In this document: piece by piece, positions 35,884-45,068 of the stretch
Layout: every line of letters begins with the position of its first letter
Numbering within the stretch: the stretch's first letter is position 1
Assembly (NCBI GenBank): GCA_049325095.1
Contig: JBMOPO010000039.1
Span: 10,418 to 74,417 of the forward strand
Length of the DNA stretch: 64,000 nt
Source of the DNA: JAGPUQ01 sp049325095
GTDB lineage: Bacteria > Pseudomonadota > Gammaproteobacteria > Pseudomonadales > Porticoccaceae
Direction: 5' to 3'
The notes under the pieces: model-generated
Seen by the model: the letters and a program-made list of their open reading frames with translations, nothing else
Databases searched by the model: none
Told to the model about the DNA's origin: nothing
Made by a program: the position numbers and the translations under genes

Positions 35884-36267
35884 TCAGTTGCCGTCCGCAC
35901 GCCTGCCGCTGTCGCGGGCGAGTGCCATATCGATCAATGCCGCAAGTTTCTGTCCGCTGTCCCCGGAGGCATCAAAGACAAACCGCAACCGGGGGATGCT
36001 GCGCAGCCGCATGAGATCACCCAAGCGGCCGCGGAGAAAGCCCGCAGCTCCGTTCAGCGCGCCCAGCGCCGCCTCGCGCCGGGCGATATCCGGCTCGCCG
36101 ACAAAGGTGACGAACACTTTGGCCGCGCTGAGATCGCCGCTGACCTCGACACCGGTGATGTTGACCATGCCCACCCGCGGATCCTTCACCTCGGTGCGCA
36201 CCAGCTCCGCCAGCTCCCGCTGCAGGGCGTCGGCGACTCGATCGCTGCGCTTGAATTCCCTGGGCAT
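35884..36267 (-). CDS. rbfA: 30S ribosome-binding factor A
   Basis: 127-residue single KH-type protein for late 30S maturation and cold adaptation. Blocks: RVADALQRELAELVRTEVKDPR, VNITGVEVSGDLSAAKVFV and RSIPRLRFVFD. 12 bp after infB and 1 bp before truB on the same transcript. Confidence 0.97.
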   Translation of the reverse strand: MPREFKRSDRVADALQRELAELVRTEVKDPRVGMVNITGVEVSGDLSAAKVFVTFVGEPDIARREAALGALNGAAGFLRGRLGDLMRLRSIPRLRFVFDASGDSGQKLAALIDMALARDSGRRADGN

Positions 36268-36279
36268 ATCCGCACTCCG

Positions 36280-38787
36280 CTAGAGCTGCCGGGCGATCTC
36301 TTTGACTTCGTAGACCTCGATCTGATCGCCCGGCCGCACATCGTTGTACCCCTTCACGCCGACGCCGCACTCGGTGCCGGCGCGCACTTCGGCGACATCG
36401 TCCTTGAAGCGGCGCAAGGATTCCAGCTCGCCGGAAAAGATCACCACGTTGTCGCGCAGCACCCGAATCGGCTTGTTGCGATACAGGGCGCCCTCCATGA
36501 CGCGGCAGCCGGCCACCTGGCCGAACTTGGGCGAACGGAACACTTCGCGCACCTCGGCGATACCGACAATCTCCTCCCGCACCTCCGGCGCCAACATGCC
36601 CGACAGCGCCTGCTTGACATCGTCCAGCAGATTGTAGATGACGCTGTAATAGCGGATGTCGATGCCTTCCTGCTCGGCCAGCCGGCGGGTGGCGGCGTCG
36701 GCACGCACATTGAAACCGAGCACCACCGCGCCCGTGGTGACCGCCAGATTGATATCCGACTCGGTCAAGCCGCCGAGCCCGGAGTTCACGATATTGACGC
36801 CCACCTCCTCGGTGGAGAAATCGTTCAAGGCCGCCACCAGTGCCTCCAGCGAGCCGCGCACATCGGCCTTGATGACGACCGGCAATACCTTTCTCCCCTT
36901 GCCCTCGAAGCTCGCAAAAACATTCTCCAGCTTGACTACCTGCTGCCGCGCGACGCGCTCCTCCCGCGCTCTGGTCTGCCGCAGCTGGGCGATTTCCCGG
37001 GCCCTGCGCTCATCGGAGGTCACGTAGAAGGCGTCGCCCGCGGCCGGTGGCTCATCCAACCCGAGGACTTCCACGGGCATGGACGGCCCGACCTCCCTGA
37101 GCGCCGTGCCGTCATCGCCGATCATCGCACGAACCTTGCCGATGCTCTCGCCTGCGAGCAGGAAATCGCCCTGCCGCAAGGTTCCCGCCTGCACCAACAG
37201 AGTGGCGACCACGCCACGGGTTCGATCCAGGCGCGCCTCGATCACCACGCCGCGCGCCGGCACATCGACCGGCGCCTTCAGTTCCAACACCTCCGCCTGC
37301 AGCAATACCGCCTCCAGGAGCGCGTCGATCCCTTCGCCGGTGTGCGCCGAAACCCGGATGAACTGGGTATCTCCGCCCCACTCTTCGGGAACCACCCCCA
37401 GGGCGGCCAGCTCGTTGAGGACCTGGTCCGGGTTGGCATCGGGCTTGTCGATCTTGTTGATGGCCACTACCAGCGGCACCCCCGCCGCCCGCGCATGCTG
37501 CACCGCTTCCTTGGTCTGCGGCATCACGCCGTCGTCGGCCGCGACCACCAGAATCACCACGTCGGTGGATTTGGCCCCACGGGCCCGCATGGCGGTGAAT
37601 GCGGCGTGGCCGGGGGTATCCAGAAAAGTGATGCGGCCATTGGGGGTATCGACGTGATAGGCGCCGATATGCTGGGTGATGCCCCCGGCCTCACCGGCCG
37701 CCACCCGCGTCTTGCGGATATAGTCGAGCAGTGACGTCTTGCCGTGATCGACGTGCCCCATGACGGTGACCACCGGGGCGCGCGGCAGGGCTTCTGCGGT
37801 GCTGATGTCGAGCTCTTCGCGCAGCGCCGCTTCGGCTTCCACCTCCGGGGGCGCCACAAAGACAGCCTTGTGCCCCATCTCCTCCACCACCAGCGCCGCC
37901 GTATCGCGATCGATCGATTGGTTGATGGTGGCCATGGTGCCGAGCTTCATCAGCTCGCGGATCAGCACATTGGCCTTCACGGCAAGGCGCTGCGCCAGCT
38001 CTGCGACGGTGATCTCGTCAGGGATCTCTACTTCTCGCACGATCTTCCCGGTAGGCCGTTGAAATACATGGATGTTGGGTGCCCGTACCACGGGCCGCGC
38101 CGATTGCAGCCGCGGCTTGCGATCCTCTTCCTTTTCCTCGACGAAAATTTCGAAGGTCTCGTCACTGCGCTTGCGCTGACCCTTGATCGGTTTCTTCTTC
38201 TTGGGCTTGTCGTCGTCCAGCACATCGCCCGGTTCGGCCTCGTGCCGCTCCCGCTTCCTGCCGATCTTGCCATCGGCCGGCACCTCCAGCGGCGGAAGTG
38301 GCACAACCGGCTCCACGGCCGGTGCTCCCGCCGCCGCCTCCGGTTCGCGCCGCAGGCGCTCCTCCTCCGCCTTGCGCCGGGCCTCGATCGCCGCGATACG
38401 CCTGGCTTCCGGATCCAGGATCACTGCACCCTGCGCGCCTTGCATCTCGGCAACCGGTTCCACTGCGACGGGCCGGGATTCGGGCTCCGCCCCCTCCTCC
38501 TTTTTTACATAGGTCCGCTTCTTGCGCACCTCGACATTGACGGTTCTCTTGCCGGCACCGACCTTCAGCGTGCTGACCGTTTTTCGCCGCAGGGTGATCT
38601 TGCGCGGCTCCCGCGCCTCTTCGCCGTGCAGGCTCTTCAGATAAACCAGCAGTTTCTGCTTGTCTTCATCATTGACCACCTGCTCGGCATGCTCATGCGG
38701 CAGGCCGGCAGCGCGCATCTGCCGCAGCAGGCGCTCGACCGGCGCCTCTACGACCTTGGCGAGTTCACTGACAGTCAATTCAGCCAT
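36280..38787 (-). CDS. infB: Translation initiation factor IF-2
   Basis: GTPase that brings initiator fMet-tRNA to the 30S subunit. 835 residues: IF2-N domain (VSELAKVVEAPVERLLRQM), an acidic/basic linker full of Lys, Arg and Glu, second IF2-N-like segment (VAELAQRLAVKANVLIREL), the G domain with GHVDHGKTSLLD, DTPGHAAF and NKIDKPDA, then domains II-IV ending DQIEVYEVKEIARQL. Upstream of rbfA and 36 bp after nusA. Confidence 0.98.
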   Translation of the reverse strand: MAELTVSELAKVVEAPVERLLRQMRAAGLPHEHAEQVVNDEDKQKLLVYLKSLHGEEAREPRKITLRRKTVSTLKVGAGKRTVNVEVRKKRTYVKKEEGAEPESRPVAVEPVAEMQGAQGAVILDPEARRIAAIEARRKAEEERLRREPEAAAGAPAVEPVVPLPPLEVPADGKIGRKRERHEAEPGDVLDDDKPKKKKPIKGQRKRSDETFEIFVEEKEEDRKPRLQSARPVVRAPNIHVFQRPTGKIVREVEIPDEITVAELAQRLAVKANVLIRELMKLGTMATINQSIDRDTAALVVEEMGHKAVFVAPPEVEAEAALREELDISTAEALPRAPVVTVMGHVDHGKTSLLDYIRKTRVAAGEAGGITQHIGAYHVDTPNGRITFLDTPGHAAFTAMRARGAKSTDVVILVVAADDGVMPQTKEAVQHARAAGVPLVVAINKIDKPDANPDQVLNELAALGVVPEEWGGDTQFIRVSAHTGEGIDALLEAVLLQAEVLELKAPVDVPARGVVIEARLDRTRGVVATLLVQAGTLRQGDFLLAGESIGKVRAMIGDDGTALREVGPSMPVEVLGLDEPPAAGDAFYVTSDERRAREIAQLRQTRAREERVARQQVVKLENVFASFEGKGRKVLPVVIKADVRGSLEALVAALNDFSTEEVGVNIVNSGLGGLTESDINLAVTTGAVVLGFNVRADAATRRLAEQEGIDIRYYSVIYNLLDDVKQALSGMLAPEVREEIVGIAEVREVFRSPKFGQVAGCRVMEGALYRNKPIRVLRDNVVIFSGELESLRRFKDDVAEVRAGTECGVGVKGYNDVRPGDQIEVYEVKEIARQL

Positions 38788-38823
38788 GCGGTTCGGCTCC
38801 TCGCTCGTTGCCCGGCCGGTCGG

Positions 38824-40317
38824 TCAGGCTTCCCCCTTCGCAAACCAGGGCGCACGTGCAGTCATGATCAATTCCGCCGCGCGTTGCGGCGCCATGTCTT
38901 CGAGGTCCAGGAGATCGTCGACAGACTGTTCCGCCAAATCCTCCATCGACACTATGCCGCGCGCGGCGAGCTTGTAGGCCAGGGTCTTGTCCATGCCCTC
39001 CATGTTCAGCAGGTCCTCGGCCGGAGACGCCTCGGCCAGTTCCTCTTCGGAAGCCAGGGCGCGGGTCAACAGGGCATCTCTGGCGCGCGCACGCAATTCC
39101 TCGGCAATTTCCTCGTCGAATCCCTCGATGCCGGCCATTTCGTCGAGGGGAACGTAAGCGACCTCCTCGAGCGTGGAGAAGCCCTCTTCGACCAGCACGG
39201 TCGCCACGTCTTCGTCGATGGCGAGCTTTTCCATGAACTGTTCGATGGTGCTGCCCGCCTCCTCCTCCTGTTTGGCCTGAATCTCGTCGACACTCATCAC
39301 ATTGATATTCCAACCCGTGAGCTCGGACGCCAGGCGCACATTCTGGCCACCGCGCCCGATCGCCTGGGCCAGGCTGTCGGCGGCCACCGCCACGTCCATG
39401 GTGTGGCTGTCTTCGTCGACGATGATGGATTCCACTTCCGCCGGGGCCATCGCGTTGATCACCAACTGGGCCGGATTGTCGTCCCAGAGCACGATATCGA
39501 TACGCTCCCCGTCGAGTTCGTTGGACACGGCCTGCACGCGCGCCCCGCGCATGCCCACGCAGGCGCCGATCGGATCCATGCGGCTATCGTTGGTCTTCAC
39601 GGCAATCTTTGCCCGCGCCCCGGGATCCCGGGCGGCGGCCCGGATCTCGATGACCTGTTCGGCGATTTCGGGTACTTCGATGCGAAACAGCTGGATGAGC
39701 ATCTCATTGCATTTGCGGCTGAGTTGCAGCACTGGGCCCCGGCCATCCAGATTGATCCCGGTGAGCACCGCGCGCACCCGGTCGTTGATCCGGAACACTT
39801 CCCGGCCGACCAGCTCCTCGCGCGGCAGCAGGCCCTCGGCGTTGCCGCCGAGATCCACGATGATGTGCTCGCGGGTCACCTTCTTGACGATCCCGGCCAG
39901 CAGTTCGCCAACCCGGTGCTCGTACTGCTTGGCGACCAGGGCGCGCTCGGCATCGCGCACCCGCTGCACGATGACCTGCTTTGCGGTCTGCGCGGCGATC
40001 CTGCCGAATTCGGCATTCTCGATCAGCTCTTCGTAGATATCGCCCGGCTTGAGGTTGGGGTCGCGCTCGTGGGCTTCTTCCAGAGTGAACTGAGTACCCA
40101 ATTCGGCCAGTACGTCATCGCCCACCACTTCCCACCAGCGATAGGTCTGGTAATCACCGGTGCGTCGATCGATGGCGACGCGAATATTGGAATTTTCATC
40201 GAAGCGCTTTTTGGTGGCCATCGCGAGCGCCTGCTCCATGGCCTCGAAAATCACTTCCTGGGCCACGCCCTTCTCGTTCGACACGGCCTCGGCAACCGCC
40301 AGGATTTCTTTGTTCAT
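38824..40317 (-). CDS. nusA: Transcription termination/antitermination factor NusA
   Basis: 497 residues (E. coli 495). N-terminal RNAP-binding domain, S1 (GIVKKVTREHIIVDLGG), KH1 (DPIGACVGMRGARVQAV), KH2 (IGRGGQNVRLASELTGW), and two acidic C-terminal repeats (DEDVATVLVEEGFSTLEEVA; LAYKLAARGIVSMEDLAEQ), the full gammaproteobacterial form. ATG at 40317; 19 bp after rimP. Confidence 0.98.
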   Translation of the reverse strand: MNKEILAVAEAVSNEKGVAQEVIFEAMEQALAMATKKRFDENSNIRVAIDRRTGDYQTYRWWEVVGDDVLAELGTQFTLEEAHERDPNLKPGDIYEELIENAEFGRIAAQTAKQVIVQRVRDAERALVAKQYEHRVGELLAGIVKKVTREHIIVDLGGNAEGLLPREELVGREVFRINDRVRAVLTGINLDGRGPVLQLSRKCNEMLIQLFRIEVPEIAEQVIEIRAAARDPGARAKIAVKTNDSRMDPIGACVGMRGARVQAVSNELDGERIDIVLWDDNPAQLVINAMAPAEVESIIVDEDSHTMDVAVAADSLAQAIGRGGQNVRLASELTGWNINVMSVDEIQAKQEEEAGSTIEQFMEKLAIDEDVATVLVEEGFSTLEEVAYVPLDEMAGIEGFDEEIAEELRARARDALLTRALASEEELAEASPAEDLLNMEGMDKTLAYKLAARGIVSMEDLAEQSVDDLLDLEDMAPQRAAELIMTARAPWFAKGEA

Positions 40318-40336
40318 CCGCCCGTTCTCTCGCGTT

Positions 40337-40792
40337 TCACTCAAACCTGGGCAACACATTGGCCCGTTCGATGTCGGCCAGTGGAAACAGATATTCATGC
40401 TCGCCGCTTTGCAGAACGATTTCGCCGCCCTCCACGCCCACCAGAACCCCTTGAAACTTCCGGCGCCCTTCGAACGCCGCGCGCAGTCTGACGCCGATTT
40501 CCGCACCCAGGAAGCGCCGGAACTGCTCCTGGCTGTACAGCGGCCGATCCATGCCCGGCGAAGACACCTCCAGGGTATATTCACCGGCCACCGGGTTCTC
40601 TACGTCGAGCAGACCGTCCAGTTGCCGGCTGATCCGCTCGCAGTCGCCGATGTCGACTCCACCCTCCTTGTCGATATACACCCGCAGCAGTCCGCGCCGT
40701 CCACCGGTGCTGAACTCCACTCCCCAGAGCTCACAGCCGAGGGATTTCACCACCGGCTCGATCAATGCTTTCAACTGTTCATCGCGCCACAT
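40337..40792 (-). CDS. rimP: Ribosome maturation factor RimP
   Basis: 151 residues for 30S assembly. Blocks: LGCELWGVEF, LLRVYIDKEGGVDIGDCERIS, YTLEVSSPGMDRPL and GVLVGVEGGEIVL. The ATG at 40792 matches homologues; longer in-frame starts run into the repeat element upstream. First gene of the nusA operon; the promoter must lie in or beside the 40793-41057 gap. Confidence 0.96.
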   Translation of the reverse strand: MWRDEQLKALIEPVVKSLGCELWGVEFSTGGRRGLLRVYIDKEGGVDIGDCERISRQLDGLLDVENPVAGEYTLEVSSPGMDRPLYSQEQFRRFLGAEIGVRLRAAFEGRRKFQGVLVGVEGGEIVLQSGEHEYLFPLADIERANVLPRFE

Positions 40793-40848
40793 GGGCCCGG
40801 TTCCCGCGTCTCTGTGAATCCGCCGCAATCTCGGTTCAGAGTTTGTGA

Positions 40849-40950
40849 AGAAATGCACGTCCGGTGCATTTCTTCTGTCGCAAGTCCGGTGCACGCTCGG
40901 ACTTGCTCGCGCGGATCAAGCACTGGCGTGCTCGATCCGCGACCGGCCAT
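40849..40950. repeat. Dispersed multi-hairpin repeat, copy A
   Basis: Three successive hairpins: GAAGAAATGCAC/GTGCATTTCTTC (12 bp perfect, 40849-40877), GCAAGTCCG/CGGACTTGC (9 bp), and GCGGATC..GCAC/GTGC..GATCCGC with one mismatched pair. A small CCGGCCA/TGGCCGG hairpin follows. The first three hairpins recur in the same order at 63917-64000. It lies just upstream of rimP. Confidence 0.75.
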
Positions 40951-40954
40951 CCCT

Positions 40955-40999
40955 GGCCGGGCTGAGAGCTTGAAAAATTCACAAGCTCTCAGCCCGGCC
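40955..40999. repeat. 18-bp perfect inverted repeat upstream of rimP
   Basis: GGCCGGGCTGAGAGCTTG (40955-40972) is perfectly complementary to 40982-40999 across the 9-nt loop AAAAATTCA. No T-run follows on either strand. It sits between the multi-hairpin repeat and the tRNA terminator. Confidence 0.8.
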
Positions 41000-41003
41000 C
41001 TGA

Positions 41004-41030
41004 AAACAAAAAGCCCCTGAAACCAGGGGC
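41004..41030 (-). terminator. Intrinsic terminator of the tRNA-fMet transcript
   Basis: On the minus strand a GCCCCTG/CAGGGGC hairpin (41013-41019 with 41024-41030, loop AAAC/GTTT) is followed by CTTTTTGTTTTC. It lies 28 bp past the tRNA-fMet CCA end and separates it from the rimP operon. Confidence 0.85.
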
Positions 41031-41057
41031 CCTCAGTCCGCCTTCACAGGCGCATTT

Positions 41058-41134
<77 letters not shown>

Positions 41135-41217
41135 TCGACAAAACAGTACGTGCCTCCAAAACCTGTCGACCCGACCTCGCCGCGACCCCAAACAAAGCTT
41201 CCTCGCGAGGGGCGCAG

Positions 41218-41247
41218 ATTATAAGAGCCCCTCTTCCCGTGGGTCAA
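41218..41247 (-). promoter_or_regulatory. Sigma-70 promoter for tRNA-fMet
   Basis: On the minus strand TTGACC (41247-41242), 18-nt spacer, TATAAT (41223-41218), a near-consensus pair. The following CTGCGCCCC is a GC-rich discriminator of the type seen in stringently controlled stable-RNA promoters. It lies about 84 bp upstream of the tRNA-fMet 5' end. Confidence 0.8.
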
Positions 41248-41411
41248 GCACAAAACCAAGGCCTGCGGCGGCCGGATCGCCGCAGACGGCGGACAACTCC
41301 GCTCGCACCAACCCCGCTGCCAGCCTGTGGGGCGGATACCGGCCCGCACTTCGCCGGTTCGACCGAAGCCCGGAATCCTTCCGATGGACGGTCAGGCGCA
41401 GTCGATATCAA

Positions 41412-41496
41412 TGGTGCCCAAGGCCGGACTTGAACCGGCACGGCTTGCGCCACTACCCCCTCAAGATAGCGTGTCTACCAATTCCACCACTTGGGC
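41412..41496 (-). tRNA. tRNA-Leu (GAG)
   Basis: 85 nt with CCA encoded and a long variable arm, as in class II tRNAs. Acceptor GCCCAAG/CUUGGGC, anticodon loop UUGAGGG giving anticodon GAG, T-arm GGUUCAAGUCC. 53 bp after secG, the usual location. Confidence 0.96.
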
Positions 41497-41549
41497 CAAT
41501 CGAACACCTTCACTTGCCGGGCGCGCCGGGCCGCCCTCCCGGACAGCAT

Positions 41550-41996
41550 TCAGGGCCGGTCTTCCGGAACCCCGTCGGGGGCCGGCTCCAGCTCCGGGAC
41601 AGCGCCATCCCCGGGCGGCATCGGCGCTGCCTCCGGAATCTCATCCGCCGACTTCCGACCCGCTTCCGGAGCACTCCCGGGGGCGGGATCGGGAACCCCG
41701 GAGTCGCCACCGGGGGCTTTGTCCAGGAGCTGCAACTCCGGCGCCAGATCCCAATTGCCACTCGCGTTGTTCTTGGCGATGATCGCGAGCGCGAAGCTGC
41801 TGAGAAAAAACAATACCGCGAGCACCGCGGTCACGCGGCTGAAAAAATTCCAGCTTCCCGCGCTGCCGAACAGCGTCTGCGAGGCCCCGGCGCCAAAGGA
41901 GGCACCCGCCTCCGCGCCTTTGCCCTGTTGCAGCAACACGAAGGCAATGATCGCCACGGCGATCAGGATATGCAACAAAATGATCAGTGTTTCCAT
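41550..41996 (-). CDS. secG: Preprotein translocase subunit SecG
   Basis: Accessory subunit of the SecYEG channel in the inner membrane. Two membrane segments (ILLHILIAVAIIAFVLLQQG, and VTAVLAVLFFLSSFALAII) flank the conserved GAEAGASFGAGASQTLFGS. The 148 residues are longer than the ~110 of E. coli because of a Pro/Glu/Asp-rich C-terminal tail. ATG at 41996 overlaps the tpiA stop (TGATG); an in-frame TTG one codon earlier is possible but less likely. Confidence 0.94.
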   Translation of the reverse strand: METLIILLHILIAVAIIAFVLLQQGKGAEAGASFGAGASQTLFGSAGSWNFFSRVTAVLAVLFFLSSFALAIIAKNNASGNWDLAPELQLLDKAPGGDSGVPDPAPGSAPEAGRKSADEIPEAAPMPPGDGAVPELEPAPDGVPEDRP

Positions 41997-42748
41997 CAAG
42001 CCACCGCCGCCGCATCACAGATGGTCGCGAATTCCGTCGCCCGCAGAGAGGCGCTGCCCACCAGCACTCCATCGACATCCGGCTGCGCCATCAACTGGCG
42101 CACATTGCCCGCCGATACGCTGCCTCCGTAGAGGATCCGCACCTGCGAACCCCGTTCTCCCAGGGCCTCGCGGATGCGGTGGTGCACCGCCTGCACATCG
42201 CCGGGACCGGCCGCCACCCCGGTACCGATGGCCCAGACGGGCTCGTAGGCAATCACCACCTCCTGGAGCCGGTGTTCCCAGCGCTGCCCGGGGAGCAGGC
42301 CAGCCGTGGCCAGCTGCCGGGACAGCACTGCCCAGGTGTCACCGGCCGCTCGCTGCCGTGCGTCCTCCCCGACGCACAGCACCGGGGTCAGCCCGCCGCT
42401 CAGCGCCTGGGCAAATTGTCGCGCCACCCGCTCATCGCTTGCGTCGAACAGAGTCCGGCGCTCCGAATGCCCAACCAGTACATATTCGCAGCCGACGTCC
42501 ACCAGCATGGCGGCGCCGATCTCGCCGGTATAGGCGCCCTCCGGATACTCGCTGAGGTGTTGGGCACCCAGCTTCAGGCCGGTGCCGGCGATGCGGCGCG
42601 CCACCTCGGCCAGATAGACGAAGGGCGGGCAGACAACGACTTCGACCCGCGCATCCCCACCCAGGGTCTGGATGTCATCCAGCAGCCGGCCGATTGCCCG
42701 CCGACTGCCGTTCATTTTCCAGTTGCCGATGACGAGGGGCTTGGTCAT
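41996..42748 (-). CDS. tpiA: Triosephosphate isomerase
   Basis: Interconverts dihydroxyacetone phosphate and glyceraldehyde-3-phosphate. 250 residues with Lys11 (IGNWKMNG), the catalytic His in VLVGHSERR, catalytic Glu in AYEPVWAIGTG and the phosphate loop ILYGGSVSAGN. Translationally coupled to secG. Confidence 0.98.
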   Translation of the reverse strand: MTKPLVIGNWKMNGSRRAIGRLLDDIQTLGGDARVEVVVCPPFVYLAEVARRIAGTGLKLGAQHLSEYPEGAYTGEIGAAMLVDVGCEYVLVGHSERRTLFDASDERVARQFAQALSGGLTPVLCVGEDARQRAAGDTWAVLSRQLATAGLLPGQRWEHRLQEVVIAYEPVWAIGTGVAAGPGDVQAVHHRIREALGERGSQVRILYGGSVSAGNVRQLMAQPDVDGVLVGSASLRATEFATICDAAAVA

Positions 42749-42809
42749 GGCTCAGGGTGCGAAAGGCGCGCCATGGTAGCCAGTTTGGACATCGTTAACA
42801 AGGCAAGGG

Positions 42810-44150
42810 TCATCCGCTTTGCCTCGCGACGACGCCGGCGATTTCTTCGGCGAGTCGGCGCACCAAGGCCTCGTCCTCCCCCTCGACCATGACCCTGATC
42901 ACGGGCTCGGTTCCCGACGGCCGCAGCAATACCCGTCCCTTGCCGGCCAGGCGGCGCTCGGCATCGGCCACCACTCTCGCCACCGCCGGGTGCGTCTCAG
43001 GCGCCTGTCCCCGGGCGACAGCCACATTGACCATGACCTGCGGCAGCTTGGTCATGCCCGAGCACAGCGCCGCGAGCCCGCCACCCCGCTCGACCACCGC
43101 GCGCAACACCTGCAGCGCCGCGACCAAACCATCCCCGGTGGTACTCAAATCCCCGCACACGATGTGCCCGGAACTCTCTCCACCGAGCAGCCACTGGCGC
43201 TCGGCCATGGCTTCGATGACGTAGCGATCGCCCACCGGCGTGCGCACGAAGGGCACCTGAAGTTCGGCCAGCGCCAGCTCCAGGCCATAGTTGCTCATCT
43301 GGGTGCCGACCACGCCGCTGCAGCCTCCTTCCCGGTGGCGGTGGGCGGCGAGCACATACAACAGTTCGTCCCCATCCACCACTGCGCCGCGCGCATCGAC
43401 GAAGATCACGCGGTCGCCGTCGCCGTCGAAGGCGATTCCGAGATCCGCGCCCCTGGCGACCACCTCGCGCTGCAGCGCCGCGGGATGTACCGAACCGCAG
43501 TCGCGATTGATGTTGAGGCCATCCGGCGCCACGCCGAGCGCATGGACCCGCGCGCCGAGCTCGGTCAGCACATCGGGGGCGACGTGGTAGGTGGCGCCGT
43601 GGGCGCAATCGACCACGACCTCCAGGCCATCCAGATTGAAACCGAACGGCAGGGTCCCCTTGCAGAACTCGATGTAGCGGCCGGCGGCATCGCCGATCCG
43701 GCCGGCGCGCCCCAGCCGCTCCGACACCACCGTCTCGACCTCCTGGGCCAGGTACTGCTCGATCCGCGCCTCGATCTCGTCGGGCAACTTGCGCCCGTCC
43801 GAGCCGAAGAATTTGATGCCGTTGTCATCGAAGGGGTTGTGGGAGGCGCTGATCACGATTCCCGCAGCGGCCCGGAAGGTGCGTGCCAGGTAGGCGATCG
43901 CGGGCGTGGGCATGGGCCCCAGCAGCGCCACATCGACCCCTGCCGCGATGATCCCGGCCTGCAGCGCGGATTCGAAGAGATAGCCGGAGATCCGGGTGTC
44001 CTTGCCCACCAGAATCAGTTTGCGTCCAGCCGACCCGGCCGCGAACACCCGACCCGCGGCCCACCCCAGGCGCAGCACGAAATCCGCGGTGATGGGATAG
44101 GTTCCGACCCGCCCCCGAATGCCATCGGTGCCGAAGTATCGCCTTGCCAT
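42810..44150 (-). CDS. glmM: Phosphoglucosamine mutase
   Basis: Converts glucosamine-6-phosphate to glucosamine-1-phosphate for peptidoglycan and LPS precursors. 446 residues; RRYFGTDGIRGRVG at the N-terminus, the phosphoserine loop GIVISASHNPFDDNGIK, metal loop FDGDGDRVIFVD and C-terminal RPSGTEPVIRVMVEG. ATG at 44150, 2 bp after folP. Confidence 0.98.
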   Translation of the reverse strand: MARRYFGTDGIRGRVGTYPITADFVLRLGWAAGRVFAAGSAGRKLILVGKDTRISGYLFESALQAGIIAAGVDVALLGPMPTPAIAYLARTFRAAAGIVISASHNPFDDNGIKFFGSDGRKLPDEIEARIEQYLAQEVETVVSERLGRAGRIGDAAGRYIEFCKGTLPFGFNLDGLEVVVDCAHGATYHVAPDVLTELGARVHALGVAPDGLNINRDCGSVHPAALQREVVARGADLGIAFDGDGDRVIFVDARGAVVDGDELLYVLAAHRHREGGCSGVVGTQMSNYGLELALAELQVPFVRTPVGDRYVIEAMAERQWLLGGESSGHIVCGDLSTTGDGLVAALQVLRAVVERGGGLAALCSGMTKLPQVMVNVAVARGQAPETHPAVARVVADAERRLAGKGRVLLRPSGTEPVIRVMVEGEDEALVRRLAEEIAGVVARQSG

Positions 44151-44152
44151 AA

Positions 44153-45049
44153 TCACCCACCTGCCCGTCCAACCGCCGGCGCTCGGCCTTCGATCGCCAT
44201 CAACACTTTCAATGCATCCGCGGTGGCGGCGACATCGTGGACCCGGAGTATCGCCGCGCCGCGCTGCGCGGCCAGCAGCGCGGCGGCGACACTGCCGTGG
44301 ACGCGCTCGGTGATCCCGCGCGCGGTCAGCTCCCCGATCAGGCGTTTTCGCGACAGACCCACCAGTACCGGCAACCCGGCGGGCGGGATATCGGCGAGCG
44401 CGGCCAGCAACTGGAGGTTGTGCTCCAGCGTCTTGCCGAACCCGAACCCGGGGTCGACCAGCAACCGATCCCGGGGGAGGCCCATGGCCGCGCAGGACTC
44501 CACCCGTTCGGCGAGAAAACCCTTGACCTCGGCGACCACATCGCCGTAGCGCGGATCGTCCTGCATGGTCGCCGGCTCCCCCCGCATGTGCATCAGACAC
44601 ACCGGCAGGCCGACCTCCGCCGCCGCAGCCAGCGCCCCCGGGCGCCGCAGCGCACGGACATCGTTGATCATGCTGGCGCCGGCCGCGGCCGCAGCCCGGA
44701 TCACTTCCGGACAACTGGTATCGACCGAAAGCGGGGTCGCAAACCGTCGCGCCAGGGCTTCGACGACCGGGACCACCCGCTCGAGTTCGACCGCCGTTGC
44801 GACCGGAGCGGCGCCCGGCCGCGTCGACTCACCGCCGATATCGAGCAGTTCGGCACCCTCCGCAATGCAGCGGGCAGCGTGGTCGATCACCCGGTCGAGA
44901 ATGGGCGTGGAACCCCGGCACAGGCGGCCGCCGTCGGAGAATGAATCGGGGGTGACATTGACGATGCCCATCACCCGGGGATGGCGGCCGGTGGACCACG
45001 CCCGGAACATCCGTTCGAGCACGGCGGAAGCCGCGGACCGCACCACCAC
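44153..45049 (-). CDS. folP: Dihydropteroate synthase
   Basis: Condenses p-aminobenzoate with dihydropterin pyrophosphate in folate synthesis; the sulfonamide target. 298 residues from the GTG at 45049 (GGAG 4-7 nt upstream, with two further GTGs in frame). IVNVTPDSFSDGG, DIGGESTRPGA, INDVRALRRPG, LVDPGFGFGKT and GLSRKRLIG are present. 19 bp after ftsH; the exact GTG is uncertain. Confidence 0.96.
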   Translation of the reverse strand: MVVRSAASAVLERMFRAWSTGRHPRVMGIVNVTPDSFSDGGRLCRGSTPILDRVIDHAARCIAEGAELLDIGGESTRPGAAPVATAVELERVVPVVEALARRFATPLSVDTSCPEVIRAAAAAGASMINDVRALRRPGALAAAAEVGLPVCLMHMRGEPATMQDDPRYGDVVAEVKGFLAERVESCAAMGLPRDRLLVDPGFGFGKTLEHNLQLLAALADIPPAGLPVLVGLSRKRLIGELTARGITERVHGSVAAALLAAQRGAAILRVHDVAATADALKVLMAIEGRAPAVGRAGG

Positions 45050-45068
45050 GCGCTCCAGGGGAAGCGGA

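Noticed and set aside
37744..40491. A 915-codon open frame on the plus strand opposite infB and nusA
   Set aside because: It is the antisense shadow of two certain genes; high GC and codon bias leave the opposite frames open. The translation has no recognisable domain.
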